DNA from: Thermoplasmata archaeon | GTDB taxonomy: Archaea > Thermoplasmatota > Thermoplasmata > Thermoplasmatales > Thermoplasmataceae | Reading direction: 5' to 3' | Assembly (NCBI GenBank): GCA_021818715.1 | Contig: JAKATN010000010.1 | Span: 1-43,353 of the forward strand | Length of the DNA: 43,353 nt | Shown: in pieces, positions 31,392 to 40,576 of the stretch | Numbering within the stretch: position 1 is the first letter of the stretch | How the letters are laid out: each line of letters starts with the position of its first letter | Translations under genes and position numbers: made by a program | The notes under the pieces: model-generated | What the model saw: only the letters and a program-made list of their open reading frames with translations | What the model was told of the DNA's origin: nothing | Database searches by the model: none

Positions 31392-31630
31392 TGGAAAGCC
31401 AGGGAAAATCGCTATTCTTATCTCAGCATGATAATGCGCATATCGCCAGGTATAATTTAATTTGGAAAACCATTTCGAAATTGATTTCTTAAGTGCGTAA
31501 AAATGACTTGCGGCACGAATGCGTCCTTCTGAACCAATGTTTTTTTGGGGATTTTATGGACAATGTCAGGCTGCTCTGGAGAAATGGTGGGCTTCAATTT
31601 TTCCTGCTTTGTTTAGTACCCTAAAAAGCC

Positions 31631-31921
31631 ATGAGCGCCGCAAAAACAATCTCTGGAATGGTGAGGCAGAAGGAGAGAGGTGTTAACCAGGTCCTGGATC
31701 AATTTACAATCCGCTCTCCGCAACGAAGAAGGAATAGGCGGATCCGTGTGATATAACCGACGGTGGCAGGGAAACGATTTGAATACTCACTGGAAGCAGT
31801 AGCAGTACATGAAGTGGATGGAATGCTGATAGGACAATTGACTGACCGAAAAGTTATGCAGTATATTCTTCAGAAACGCTCAGGGACGTCTGAGGATACA
31901 GTGATAGGTTATCCGGGATAG
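31631..31921 (+). pseudogene. Possible remnant of a CBS-domain gene
   Basis: Two short adjacent frames resemble pieces of one CBS domain. The frame 31631-31756 gives a helix-like SAAKTISGMVRQKERGVNQVL. The frame 31763-31921 gives AVAVHEVDGMLIGQLTDRKVM, which matches the CBS pattern 'V..DG.L.G.LTDRDV'. They are out of frame with each other and interrupted by stops, so an intact gene is unlikely. The rest of the gap 31392-32040 shows nothing I recognise. Confidence is low because the similarity is judged by eye. Confidence 0.3.
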
Positions 31922-32019
31922 CTGACAAACTTAATTCCAATTAGAAGAAAGGGGATTGACCCTTTTACAGATAATTTTTACCTTATTGATGGTGAAATTT
32001 ATACTATTATTTGATGCAA

Positions 32020-32032
32020 ATGTTTATAATTG
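32020..32032 (+). promoter_or_regulatory. TATA box of the small membrane protein gene
   Basis: ATGTTTATAATTG is centred 25 bases before the ATG at 32052, indicating a leaderless transcript. Confidence 0.55.
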
Positions 32033-32051
32033 ATTATGGGTAACCAAATGT

Positions 32052-32426
32052 ATGGCGAGAAATACAAAACTTGAGGTATCGAGAATACTGGTTGCAATAT
32101 CCCTGCTGCTGCTTTTCATCGCTTTAATATTCTCCGTTCTAGCGATATTCTCAATTGGGGGCAATCCGCTTAGCAGTTTGAACAGCTTCGGCGGTTTTGT
32201 AATAAATGAAACTGTGAAGGTGGTCGCTTTACTGTTAATACTGCTGTTTCTTCTGTTCGCCTACGCGGCGGTATTTGTAAGGCTGAGGAGGCTAAGTTCT
32301 AGACCAAGGGACGCTGCCCTTGTGATAGGCTTACTTGCGGTTATAATAGGATACTTTTTCCTCGGAGATTGGGTCCTTTTGGGGGGAGTGTTTATGCTCG
32401 CGGCGTGGGTAGTACTCATAGCTTGA
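32052..32426 (+). CDS. Small membrane protein, 124 aa
   Basis: The protein has three or four hydrophobic helices, at about 11-33, 55-78, 86-104 and possibly 106-122. A short basic loop (RLRRLSSRPRD, 77-87) marks the likely cytoplasmic side. There is no cleavable signal and no conserved motif I can name. The ATG is supported by a TATA box 25 bases upstream. The next gene starts 52 bases downstream but has its own promoter-like sequence with an inverted repeat, so the two may not be co-transcribed. Function is unknown. Confidence 0.72.
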   Translation: MARNTKLEVSRILVAISLLLLFIALIFSVLAIFSIGGNPLSSLNSFGGFVINETVKVVALLLILLFLLFAYAAVFVRLRRLSSRPRDAALVIGLLAVIIGYFFLGDWVLLGGVFMLAAWVVLIA

Positions 32427-32454
32427 TCAGGAATTTGTGGATCATCAATTGTTT

Positions 32455-32471
32455 TATGTAATGTTTACATA
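32455..32471 (+). promoter_or_regulatory. Inverted repeat at the promoter of the 208-aa gene
   Basis: TATGTAA-TGT-TTACATA has 7-bp perfect arms and ends 7 bases before the ATG at 32479. It overlaps the A/T element TTTTATG that sits about 25 bases upstream of that ATG, so a bound regulator would compete with TBP or polymerase. Confidence 0.45.
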
Positions 32472-32478
32472 GGATACT

Positions 32479-33105
32479 ATGGGAGAGTACGAAGTAATTG
32501 AACGCATTGACAGAAATCAGAACGGAACGAAGGAAATAGCGATTATAGCTATCGACTTTCACGAACCAGAACTAATAAAATTCAGATCTTCGAAAGATTT
32601 GAAAAAGGGAACAATGGTTTCTGACAACGGTGAAAGTGTAATGCTTGATGGGAATGAAGTCGGAAAGATACTTGAGAGGAAGAACAGCTCCACCGTAGTA
32701 CTTAGCCAGAAATACGACATCAAGTATACCGGGGGATATTCGCTTGACGGCAAGACGATCTACCTTGACGAGCATTTCCCTCCAGTGTTGGAGGTTGAGG
32801 GAAAGAAGGTTGATGCGCGCATATCAATTGGGCTTCACCACGAACTGCCGGAAAAGTGGATGTCTGATGAAAAATACGAATATCCATATGCGCATGAGAC
32901 CGCTACCGGAATAGAGAAAAAATATGTTGAATCCCTGGGAGTTACATGGCAAGGGTACTGCCGAGAAGTCGACAGAAACCTCAGGAATGTCTACCGCAGA
33001 ACCCTGGAGAAATCGCCTCCTTCACTTGATCTGGCACCATATTTATACTGCAGGGATCAGGAAGCACTGAACGAAATAAGGAAGAGCGAACCTGACACGG
33101 ATTAG
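32479..33105 (+). CDS. Conserved hypothetical protein, 208 aa, possible metal-binding His/Glu domain
   Basis: This soluble protein lacks a signal peptide. The C-terminal half has the order TIYLDEHFPP (about 93-102), then GLHHELPEKW (118-127), YPYAHETATGIEKKYVE (near 135-151) and GVTWQGYCREVD. It resembles a family of uncharacterised proteins with an 'IDxxxPxx...HE...AH..A...E' pattern known to me from bacteria. The conserved His and Glu residues could bind a metal. The N-terminal 90 residues look like a beta-rich domain of unknown kind. An inverted repeat covers its promoter, and a small membrane protein gene precedes it. No function is assigned. Confidence 0.72.
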   Translation: MGEYEVIERIDRNQNGTKEIAIIAIDFHEPELIKFRSSKDLKKGTMVSDNGESVMLDGNEVGKILERKNSSTVVLSQKYDIKYTGGYSLDGKTIYLDEHFPPVLEVEGKKVDARISIGLHHELPEKWMSDEKYEYPYAHETATGIEKKYVESLGVTWQGYCREVDRNLRNVYRRTLEKSPPSLDLAPYLYCRDQEALNEIRKSEPDTD

Positions 33106-33690
33106 GATTTTTCCCCGGCAGCAATAAAAGATGGATCGTTCCTGATCTATCCTTTCGATGGATGCCATAAACCGCTTTTTCTGGCTGACATTTCAGCTAG
33201 AATTCAATCAGCGCGGTCTGATGAAGTGTAAATGCGTGTTGCAAGCAAATTACAGGGTTGTTCCCGAATGCCTGTATATGTTGATAAAATAAATTCTGTG
33301 GTCATCGCGAACTGCCAACGCCATCCAGGTTTGCAGGTAATACAGCGTGTTTCTCCTTGCGGATCTTCGGATATGACTGAACAAATCTGAGGAGATAGGG
33401 ATTTGTGAGTTTTTCCATCTTTAGAGAAGGAAAAAACCCGATTCGGGCCATGTTACAAATCAGTTTACATCTGAATCATAGGCATTGTGCCAGCACAGAA
33501 ATGAGTCTGTAAAGCTCACTTGGGATCAATGAGGCCCACTCCAGGAAAATGAGATTGGCATTAGATAATGGACTTAAGGCTAAGAGAAGCGGGATGCAGT
33601 CACAATGCAGGGTGCACTCCGCGATGTGAAAATCTTACCGGGCCTTCTCAGCCTGCAGGAAATAAAAGGCATGAGGCAGGTAAAAATCAT
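33106..33690. other. Long gap without a convincing gene
   Basis: Open frames here are short and without recognisable motifs. The frame that runs into the MFS gene from 33568 has an unlikely Cys/Pro/Arg-rich composition and lies before that gene's TATA box, so it is not counted as protein. A hairpin-like CCCGA-T-TCGGG at 33437-33447 is followed on the minus strand by six T, resembling a terminator, but nothing is seen transcribed leftward here. The region may hold decayed sequence. Confidence 0.4.
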
Positions 33691-33700
33691 AAATATTTAT
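33691..33700 (+). promoter_or_regulatory. TATA box of the second MFS gene
   Basis: AAATATTTAT is centred about 22 bases before the ATG at 33718, supporting that start over the upstream in-frame codons. Confidence 0.5.
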
Positions 33701-33717
33701 CTGGGATGCAAAGCAGC

Positions 33718-34902
33718 ATGAATAGAACTTCTGGTAGGCGGGCCACCGTGGCAATTGCGTTCTCGACTTTCATTGCCTTCATGGGGATCGGGGTAGTTGA
33801 TCCGCTTCTTCCCTTGATTGGAAAACAAATGGGGGCCTCACCATTCCAGGTGGAATGGTTGTTTACCAGCTATATAGCCGTAATGTCTCTTTCCATGTTC
33901 ATTTCAGGATATTTTTCAACCAAATTCGGCAGCAAGAAAACACTGACAACGGGGCTGTTAGTGGTTATACTGTTTTCAGCACTTTCCGGCCTCTCCCCCA
34001 ATATAGAACTTTTTGCGATATTTCGCGGAGGATGGGGGCTTGGAAATGCATTCTTTACGTCGACTGCTCTTTCCATCATCGTTGGAGTTTCGGCAGGAAA
34101 ACTTGAAAATTCCATTTCCATTTATGAGGCTGCACTCGGCCTGGGCATTGCTTCTGGTCCACTTCTTGGTGGTTTTCTCGGTTCTTTTAGCTGGCGTTAT
34201 CCTTTCTTCGGGACCACTACTTTGATGGCAATTGGTTTCATAGCCAGCATGCTATACGTAATTGAACCGAAAGCCAGGGAAAAGCCAAGAACACCTATAG
34301 ATATTATTAATGCTCTGAGAAGCAAACCGGTCAGGATGAATTCACTCATTGCACTTGGATACAACTTCGGCTTCTTCACCATACTGGCATTCACTCCGCT
34401 CACTTTATTCGGGCTTACAACCGAGCAGCTTGGAATTACGTATTTTCTCTGGGGAATGCTTGTAGCTTTTTCGTCTGTTATACTAGTTCCAAGACTAGTT
34501 AGAAGGATAAGCAGGCTGAAACTGCTCCAGGTTAACCTTTTGCTTTTCGCGTTAATTTTCATTTTCATGGGTTCATTCCCTTATTACAGGCTTGAACTGA
34601 TTGTGGTATCCGGTATTTTCTGTGGTATTTCCAACGCATCTTTCACTTCACTCGCTATGGAGGTTTCACCCTTTTCAAGATCTGTATCATCTGCCGCATA
34701 CAATTTCCTGAGGTGGGCTGGCGCCGCTATAGCCCCAATACTGGACGGACTTATTGCCCAAACTTATGGTTTTTCTTTCCCGTTCTTTGTTACTGCCCCA
34801 ATCGTGATAGCTTCCTTCGTGGCCATGTTCATGTACACACCGTTGTTGAGGAATTCTATTGATGCGGGCCTTCACGATACACCGCTAGCAACCTCCACAT
34901 AA
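33718..34902 (+). CDS. MFS transporter (drug/proton antiporter-like)
   Basis: This protein of about 394 aa has twelve predicted membrane helices. The first helix includes AIAFSTFIAFMGIGVVDPLLP. The loop between helices two and three has GYFSTKFGSKKTL, an MFS motif A (GxxxDrxGrrk-like) segment. Helix five contains EAALGLGIASGPLLGGFLG, the 'motif C' of antiporters, which suggests export of a small molecule. A longer frame begins at 33568, but the TATA box at 33691-33700 and the unlikely composition of the extra 50 residues favour the ATG at 33718. It is a single-gene unit; the substrate is unknown. Confidence 0.85.
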   Translation: MNRTSGRRATVAIAFSTFIAFMGIGVVDPLLPLIGKQMGASPFQVEWLFTSYIAVMSLSMFISGYFSTKFGSKKTLTTGLLVVILFSALSGLSPNIELFAIFRGGWGLGNAFFTSTALSIIVGVSAGKLENSISIYEAALGLGIASGPLLGGFLGSFSWRYPFFGTTTLMAIGFIASMLYVIEPKAREKPRTPIDIINALRSKPVRMNSLIALGYNFGFFTILAFTPLTLFGLTTEQLGITYFLWGMLVAFSSVILVPRLVRRISRLKLLQVNLLLFALIFIFMGSFPYYRLELIVVSGIFCGISNASFTSLAMEVSPFSRSVSSAAYNFLRWAGAAIAPILDGLIAQTYGFSFPFFVTAPIVIASFVAMFMYTPLLRNSIDAGLHDTPLATST

Positions 34903-34998
34903 TGTTGCTGCATTCTGTATCCCTGCAATGATAATATTTACCGGGAATAATCCCGGTGACCATAGATTTAAAAATTTGATTATAAAAATATAGAAATA

Positions 34999-37900
34999 TT
35001 AAGGTCTTTTCCTGATGTGGGCGCCTGCTACAGCCCCAAGAACCGATCCAACGATAACTGCCGTAACCAGTCCGGCAAGGACATATGAAAGTGGAATGCC
35101 CAAAATGTTTGAACCCGAGGAACTGGATGGAACGTTATTTTTAAGAACGAAGTTCACCCCGATAATGACGTTATGCCCGTTTATGGTTATCAGACCGGAA
35201 TCTGGCGATATTGAATACCCGGATATACTCCCAATAGTGTAAGAGTATGTGCCATTGAACTCTGAGACTGTGATTGCTGTACCAGTCGAAGACAGGGGCT
35301 GACCATTGAATGTTATTTGCCATGATTCACCCTGTGGGAGACCGGATTCGATAAATGTTATGTTGTATCCGGTTTTACTTGATACCGCGACTTTCTGGAA
35401 AGTTATCCCAACGATTTCATCCTGCCCACTAATTACCACCGATCCTGATGGTGGGGATATTTCATAGCCTGAAACCGATGTAATGTTAAAGGTGTAGGTG
35501 CCGTTCAGGACTAAATCGTAAATTGATGTGGTTGAGGTGCTGTATATGGACCCATTGAAGGTCAGTGACCACGGTGCTCCTGACGGTAAACCGCTCTCTA
35601 TGAACATTACTGAGTATTTGGTAATCCTCGAATTTGAAGCCGTTTTCTGGAAATAGAGAGCTATGTTTTCATTTCCTGAAGATACTTTAATCGTGCCAGA
35701 GCTTGGGTTTACGGTGTAACCAGCCGGAGCCTGGACCACAAAAGTGTAATTTCCGTTCGATTCGTAGAATTGAATGGACGTGCCTGTACTTTCATTGGTT
35801 ACCCCATTCAAACTCACATTCCATTGCTGACCTGAAGACAATCCGCTTTCCTGGAATTCCACGCTATATTTTGTGCTTGCTGAAAACACTATGTCTATTG
35901 TGATATTGGAGGTTGAAATGTTAAAGGAACCAGCGGGTTTGTTGGCTACGAATTCAGATGCGTTTACCATGTAGGTATAGTTTCCTGCGGGGAGGTTGAT
36001 TGAGAATGAATCAACGTTGTGAATCGTTGAATTTCCATTAACCTCCAGGGTCCAGACCACTGATGTTGGCAGTCCTGTTACATTGAATGTTGCGTGGTAT
36101 TTTACGAAGAGGTTTGCCGTGAAGGTCACCTCCTGGGTCATTCCTGTGCCAGAAACGGTTACTGAACCCGTCTGATTGGCGGCTAAATATCCGGTAGGAA
36201 CATTCACTGCATAGGGATAGGTTCCGTTAGGAACGCTGAACTGAATTAGATTTGAATCACTGGATAGTTTGTAAGTGCCAAGGGTAGCTGACCAGTAATA
36301 ACCTGTTGGCAATCCGTTTTCCTTAAGTGTGACTGTGTAAAGCACCTGCTGGAAGGTAAGATACTGGTTAAAGCCCCCGTTTGAAGTGATCGTTCCAGAA
36401 ACACTCGATATGGTATACCCAGGCACAGGCAGAATCTTGTAGCCATAGGTTCCGTTCATTTCGTTGAAGGTAATTGAGTTTGAGGTCGAAGTCACAACCG
36501 TTCCGGAAAGGTTAACGCTCCACTGGGTACCAGAGGCAAGGCCGCTTTCAATGAATGTGATTGGAAAATAAACCTGAACAAAGGATATATTTACCCGCAC
36601 GCCTGAATCCGTTAGAGTTACTGTGCCGCTCGATGGGCTTATTTTATAGCCAGGAATAGAACTGACTGAATAGGTGTACATTCCATTCGGTGCATAAAAG
36701 ACTGTTGCGTTACCGCTGGAGCTCTCACTGCTGGCATCGAATGTCACACTCCATGAAGTCCCTGAGGGCAGACCGCTTTCAACAAATGTAGCTGATGAAA
36801 GGCTGTTTGATATATTCAATGACACCGCAGAAGTTCCTGAGGGGTGGCCAGTCATTGAAGCTGTGGCAGTAATAACGTCGAAAGTGCCCTTAAAGTTCTT
36901 TGGAATGGTCAGATTGGTGATAAAATTGCCGGATGATGAACTTATGACCGTAGGATTAGAAAATGTGGAACCTGCTGAATCTGAAAATGTAACGGTGACG
37001 CCACCGACTGACCCTATTCCCAGACCAAGCCCAAATGGATTATAAAAAGTGTACGTCTGACCAGTTATGACTACCGTGCTTCCGGGAGATACAGCTGCCG
37101 CCTGCAATACCATCCTTACTCCAAGTTGAGATGTAGAAGCGCCGGAGACGTAGAAATAACTTTCCCCGCTGCTACCATTGTACCCGCTTGCAGATGCGGA
37201 AGCCGTAATGATGTCTGTCTGTCCGTTGATAACACCTGGAATATTGAAGGATACATGCGCTATTCCCGTAAGGTTTGTTGTAACTGTAGGGGGCTCAAAG
37301 GTTGAGCCGGCAGTGTCTGAAACGGAAACAAGGCTGTTATCAACAGGTTTTCCCGCAGATTCGACTAGTATTGTGGCAATTCCCTGGCCATTAGAAACCA
37401 TCCCGGAAGTGGGATATACTTCTGACACAACGACAGACAGTGATCCTGAATTTCCGGGAAGTATGGTCAATACCATTGAAGAGGAACTCCCGGTGTAACC
37501 CGCCTCTGATACCGTGAGTATAATGGTATCGTTGATTTCCCTGTTCACTACTGCAGCGTTAAATTCAAAATAGAATGATCCGGATTGACCGGATAAAGTT
37601 GATGCAGAATGAAACATTGAGTTTGCGGTATCTGAGACCGAGATCGTCGCTCCAGTCACCTGATTGCCCGTATTGCCTCCATCAAAGACTGTTCCGCTTA
37701 TGACGTCCGTACCGTTACTTGTGATTGTTGAGACCCCCAATCCTGCTGTAACTGATAACTGGTTGGACAATCCCTGAAGGACATCTACCTCCATTGACGT
37801 CTGTCCTTCATAGTATCCAGAAATTGTTGCCGTGGCCGAAATCAGGTCAATTCCATATGAACCCGAGCTAAAGTGCACGTTTTCGATTAGAATCCCGCTT

Positions 37901-39570
37901 GCATTTGTTGCCCCAGACAGCCCGCCAAAACTTGAACCGAATGAGTCTGTAAAGGCCACGGACGCACCTGAGACTGGATGGCCATTTGCTGTTACATAAA
38001 CCTGAATCTGCTCCGTATCACCTACCGCAATGCTTGCAGTGGGGTCTGACAGAGTAAGGTTCTCGTTGAGGGACTTTACATTGGCAGGGAGTATCGTCAG
38101 CATAAAGCTGGAGGAAACAGAGACATCGCCCGAATAAGACGCCGTTATTGTTATAGTGTCGTTGGTAATTTTAGTGACAGACGGCAACACAAAAGACATT
38201 TCATAACTGCCTCCGTTTTCAGAGTACGTTGGCAGGTTGAGGAATTTGGAACCGACGGTATCTGTAGCAGTAAGTTGGGCGCCATTGATTTGATTTGACG
38301 ATCCACTCGTATAGACGTTTCCACTGATGCTGTCCGTCTCGTTTGAGTTTATTGTCGCGAACTTAAGAGATCCAGTAACCGTAAGTTGAGAACCTCCGGA
38401 ACTAACATATACAATGGATTCACCATCGGAAGTAATATATCCGGTTTTCGAGGCGCTTGCCCTGATTGTATCGTATCCTGAATTGGAATCACTCAAATGC
38501 ACATTGGCAGAAATTAAACCGGAACTGTTAGTTACATCTGACAAAGGAGAAAATGTGGATCCAAAACTGTCAGTAAAGGAAACCGTAACGCCCGCCATTG
38601 CGGTCCCTGCAGATGAAACCCTCGCGCTGATGGTCATGTAACCATTCTGAGATGGATTGGATGGGGTTGCCTGCATAACACTCACTGAGAGATATCCATG
38701 CCCGGACGGTTCAACGTTAATTGTTGTATCGGACGAACTGGATCCATATCCGGATGCAGATACGGTGACCTCAATTATGGAAGTTTCAGGGTAACTTACG
38801 CTTCCAACCGTGAAATTGGAATGGTAATTCCCGTTTGAATCTGTGGTTATGGTAAATGGGGAAAATATAGAGTAGATGGGAGAGGATATTGTTACTGAAG
38901 CTCCTGAAACGGAGAAACCATCCTGTTGGACGTGACCCGATATCACGTCAGTGGAACCTGAAGAAACTTCCGATGCCGCCAGAGTGATGGAAGAACCCAG
39001 ATTATTGGTACTGCTCACGTCGTTAATAACAACTGATGCTGTGGCGTTGAGGTAACCAGACAAGTTCGCCAGTGCAGATACAGTGTCTGAAGCCTGATTT
39101 GAGCTGGTAATGGAATAAGTTACTATCCCAACGCCAGTGCTATTTGTCGTAATGGTACTTGGCAGAAATGAATTACCGTTTGTGTCAGTAAAAGTGACAG
39201 AGACCCCAGACACTCCAGCCCCATTGTATGTCACGTTAGCGTAAATTATAATATCATCGGCCTGAGCGCCAGATGTCAATGTCGGCTGAAGGGAAAGCGA
39301 TAGTGCCCTTGTGCTCACTAGTGGGATAACACCACTCTGTAAAGAATGGCTCGATCCGGCACCATCGTTATGTTCGAACTGGGTAAACGAGAAACCCATA
39401 GAAAGAATCATAAGGGTTACAACGGTGTAAAATACGACCTGAAACATTATTCCCTTGCCATTCTTTTCATCATAAGCTCCAAATAATGGATAGCGCATAT
39501 AATATCGAACCGAGGATTTAAGAAATTTACTTAAGATTTTGCCTGACATCAATGCGATGAGCAAACACAT
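34999..39570 (-). CDS. Giant cell-surface protein with two kinds of repeats, 1523 aa
   Basis: The predicted order is: a short basic cytoplasmic N-terminus, one membrane helix (about 41-61), then eight Ig/Big-like repeats of 95-110 residues (about 90-930) with the recurring pattern 'VSGVSVTFTD..GS.F....T.ss G'. Seven repeats of about 75-80 residues follow (about 931-1480), marked by ESGLPSGxxW, NGTYxYxV, GYxxSPxSGxV. A C-terminal helix (about 1492-1515) and IRKRP end the protein. It is rich in Ser, Thr, Gly and Asn with many NxS/T sites. I see one cysteine, at residue 2, and none if Met8 is the start. Such features fit a surface-exposed adhesin or S-layer-associated protein of an acidophile. 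It is a single gene transcribed leftward; its function is not known. Confidence 0.88.
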   Translation of the reverse strand: MCLLIALMSGKILSKFLKSSVRYYMRYPLFGAYDEKNGKGIMFQVVFYTVVTLMILSMGFSFTQFEHNDGAGSSHSLQSGVIPLVSTRALSLSLQPTLTSGAQADDIIIYANVTYNGAGVSGVSVTFTDTNGNSFLPSTITTNSTGVGIVTYSITSSNQASDTVSALANLSGYLNATASVVINDVSSTNNLGSSITLAASEVSSGSTDVISGHVQQDGFSVSGASVTISSPIYSIFSPFTITTDSNGNYHSNFTVGSVSYPETSIIEVTVSASGYGSSSSDTTINVEPSGHGYLSVSVMQATPSNPSQNGYMTISARVSSAGTAMAGVTVSFTDSFGSTFSPLSDVTNSSGLISANVHLSDSNSGYDTIRASASKTGYITSDGESIVYVSSGGSQLTVTGSLKFATINSNETDSISGNVYTSGSSNQINGAQLTATDTVGSKFLNLPTYSENGGSYEMSFVLPSVTKITNDTITITASYSGDVSVSSSFMLTILPANVKSLNENLTLSDPTASIAVGDTEQIQVYVTANGHPVSGASVAFTDSFGSSFGGLSGATNASGILIENVHFSSGSYGIDLISATATISGYYEGQTSMEVDVLQGLSNQLSVTAGLGVSTITSNGTDVISGTVFDGGNTGNQVTGATISVSDTANSMFHSASTLSGQSGSFYFEFNAAVVNREINDTIILTVSEAGYTGSSSSMVLTILPGNSGSLSVVVSEVYPTSGMVSNGQGIATILVESAGKPVDNSLVSVSDTAGSTFEPPTVTTNLTGIAHVSFNIPGVINGQTDIITASASASGYNGSSGESYFYVSGASTSQLGVRMVLQAAAVSPGSTVVITGQTYTFYNPFGLGLGIGSVGGVTVTFSDSAGSTFSNPTVISSSSGNFITNLTIPKNFKGTFDVITATASMTGHPSGTSAVSLNISNSLSSATFVESGLPSGTSWSVTFDASSESSSGNATVFYAPNGMYTYSVSSIPGYKISPSSGTVTLTDSGVRVNISFVQVYFPITFIESGLASGTQWSVNLSGTVVTSTSNSITFNEMNGTYGYKILPVPGYTISSVSGTITSNGGFNQYLTFQQVLYTVTLKENGLPTGYYWSATLGTYKLSSDSNLIQFSVPNGTYPYAVNVPTGYLAANQTGSVTVSGTGMTQEVTFTANLFVKYHATFNVTGLPTSVVWTLEVNGNSTIHNVDSFSINLPAGNYTYMVNASEFVANKPAGSFNISTSNITIDIVFSASTKYSVEFQESGLSSGQQWNVSLNGVTNESTGTSIQFYESNGNYTFVVQAPAGYTVNPSSGTIKVSSGNENIALYFQKTASNSRITKYSVMFIESGLPSGAPWSLTFNGSIYSTSTTSIYDLVLNGTYTFNITSVSGYEISPPSGSVVISGQDEIVGITFQKVAVSSKTGYNITFIESGLPQGESWQITFNGQPLSSTGTAITVSEFNGTYSYTIGSISGYSISPDSGLITINGHNVIIGVNFVLKNNVPSSSSGSNILGIPLSYVLAGLVTAVIVGSVLGAVAGAHIRKRP

Positions 39571-39654
39571 ACACTAAGGCAAAGGGTTATTCAATTTACT
39601 GTCTGTCTACTGGGTCAACTAATTACGAAAATACGATTTACTGTCCTTCTCTAC

Positions 39655-39894
39655 TTAATGGCACTCCAAATTTAAAAGAACCAAATTGCAGATTGTGTAT
39701 TTTATCTGCGCTGATCGCTGATTACGCCTGGTCTGCGTCCTCCAGGACAACCCGGGATCGTTCCTGGCTAGCTTATGGACTGTGGAAGTCCTACTTCCGC
39801 TAGACTGGTACCTTGGAGCTTTGATCGTTTCCCTCTTTAATTTATGTACGCCGTATCCTAAGCTGAAAGCTCGCCAATTAAATTCATAAGTCAT
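39655..39894 (-). pseudogene. Frameshifted helix-turn-helix remnant (transposase-like)
   Basis: In one frame the minus strand reads MTYEFNWRAFSLGYG, then later STVHKLARNDPGLSWRTQTR. In the +1 frame between them it reads KLQGTSLAEVGLP. Joined across a single frameshift, these give a normal HTH ('GTSLAEVGLP.STVHK') followed by a short basic segment, as at the N-terminus of transposases. The frame stops soon after and no catalytic domain is found. It is probably a fragment of an insertion sequence; no terminal inverted repeats were recognised. The rest of the 39571-40002 gap shows nothing else. Confidence 0.4.
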
Positions 39895-40002
39895 CTGGCA
39901 ACTTAGTTCAGGAACTGTGTTATGATCAAAGATAGGGGGCGAGATGCATATATCGTGGTGCAAAATTGATTAGGAATATCCATTAGATGAATTCCGCTAA
40001 AT

Positions 40003-40012
40003 ACTTTAATAG
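40003..40012 (+). promoter_or_regulatory. TATA-like box of the SPFH/zinc-ribbon operon
   Basis: ACTTTAATAG is centred about 26 bases before the ATG at 40034, consistent with a leaderless transcript for the three-gene operon. Confidence 0.5.
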
Positions 40013-40033
40013 GAAATCGTTTAATGCTGCCAT

Positions 40034-40576
40034 ATGACACCTGACAGCCCTGACATAAGGAAGGAAGTAGACATGAGCCGGGGACTTCTCAAGAGAATAC
40101 AGTTGCTGGTTCCCGGGTACAGCGGCTACAGGAAACTTGAGGATCTCAGGGCTGCAGATGAACTTCTGCGTGGCCAGATTTCTGGGATATTGCAGCAAGC
40201 ACTCATTTCTCTGGAACAGGAGAGGGCAAAACTGGTAAACGCCGGTAATTTCAGTAAACTTACCGAGATAGGGTCGGGGATTTCTAGGCTTCAGCAGTTC
40301 CAGGGAGAAATGCTTCATTCCCAGCAGGGATATTCCGGAATTTCCCCAGCGATTCGAATCGGATCTGATGCCCTGTCCAGATTATATGATTATGATTTGA
40401 AATTTCTGAACAATGCTGAAAGAATCAGGGAGCTCAGCGATTTCACCTCTTCTGTTGATCTTGGTAAATCGCTGGATAACATTTTGCAAGAAGTAGAGGG
40501 AGCAAGGAGTTCCTGGAATGAAAGAATTATGGCAATAAAGAAGATACTTCTCACCACGGCAGGTGAACAGCAATGA
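40034..40576 (+). CDS. Helical (coiled-coil) protein of the SPFH operon, 180 aa
   Basis: This soluble, almost wholly helical protein has heptad-like segments at about 45-95 (GILQQALISLEQERAKLVNAG) and 120-175. It has no cysteine motifs and no membrane helix. It is the first gene of a tight operon: its stop overlaps the ATG of the SPFH gene by four bases (ATGA), showing coupling. I do not recognise a named family. Role by context only: a partner of the membrane-associated SPFH protein, perhaps PspA-like in architecture, though no PspA signature is seen. Confidence 0.7.
   Translation: MTPDSPDIRKEVDMSRGLLKRIQLLVPGYSGYRKLEDLRAADELLRGQISGILQQALISLEQERAKLVNAGNFSKLTEIGSGISRLQQFQGEMLHSQQGYSGISPAIRIGSDALSRLYDYDLKFLNNAERIRELSDFTSSVDLGKSLDNILQEVEGARSSWNERIMAIKKILLTTAGEQQ

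Noticed and set aside
33568-33717. In-frame N-terminal extension of the second MFS transporter
   Set aside because: The composition is unlike a transporter N-terminus and the TATA box at 33691-33700 places transcription start near 33718.
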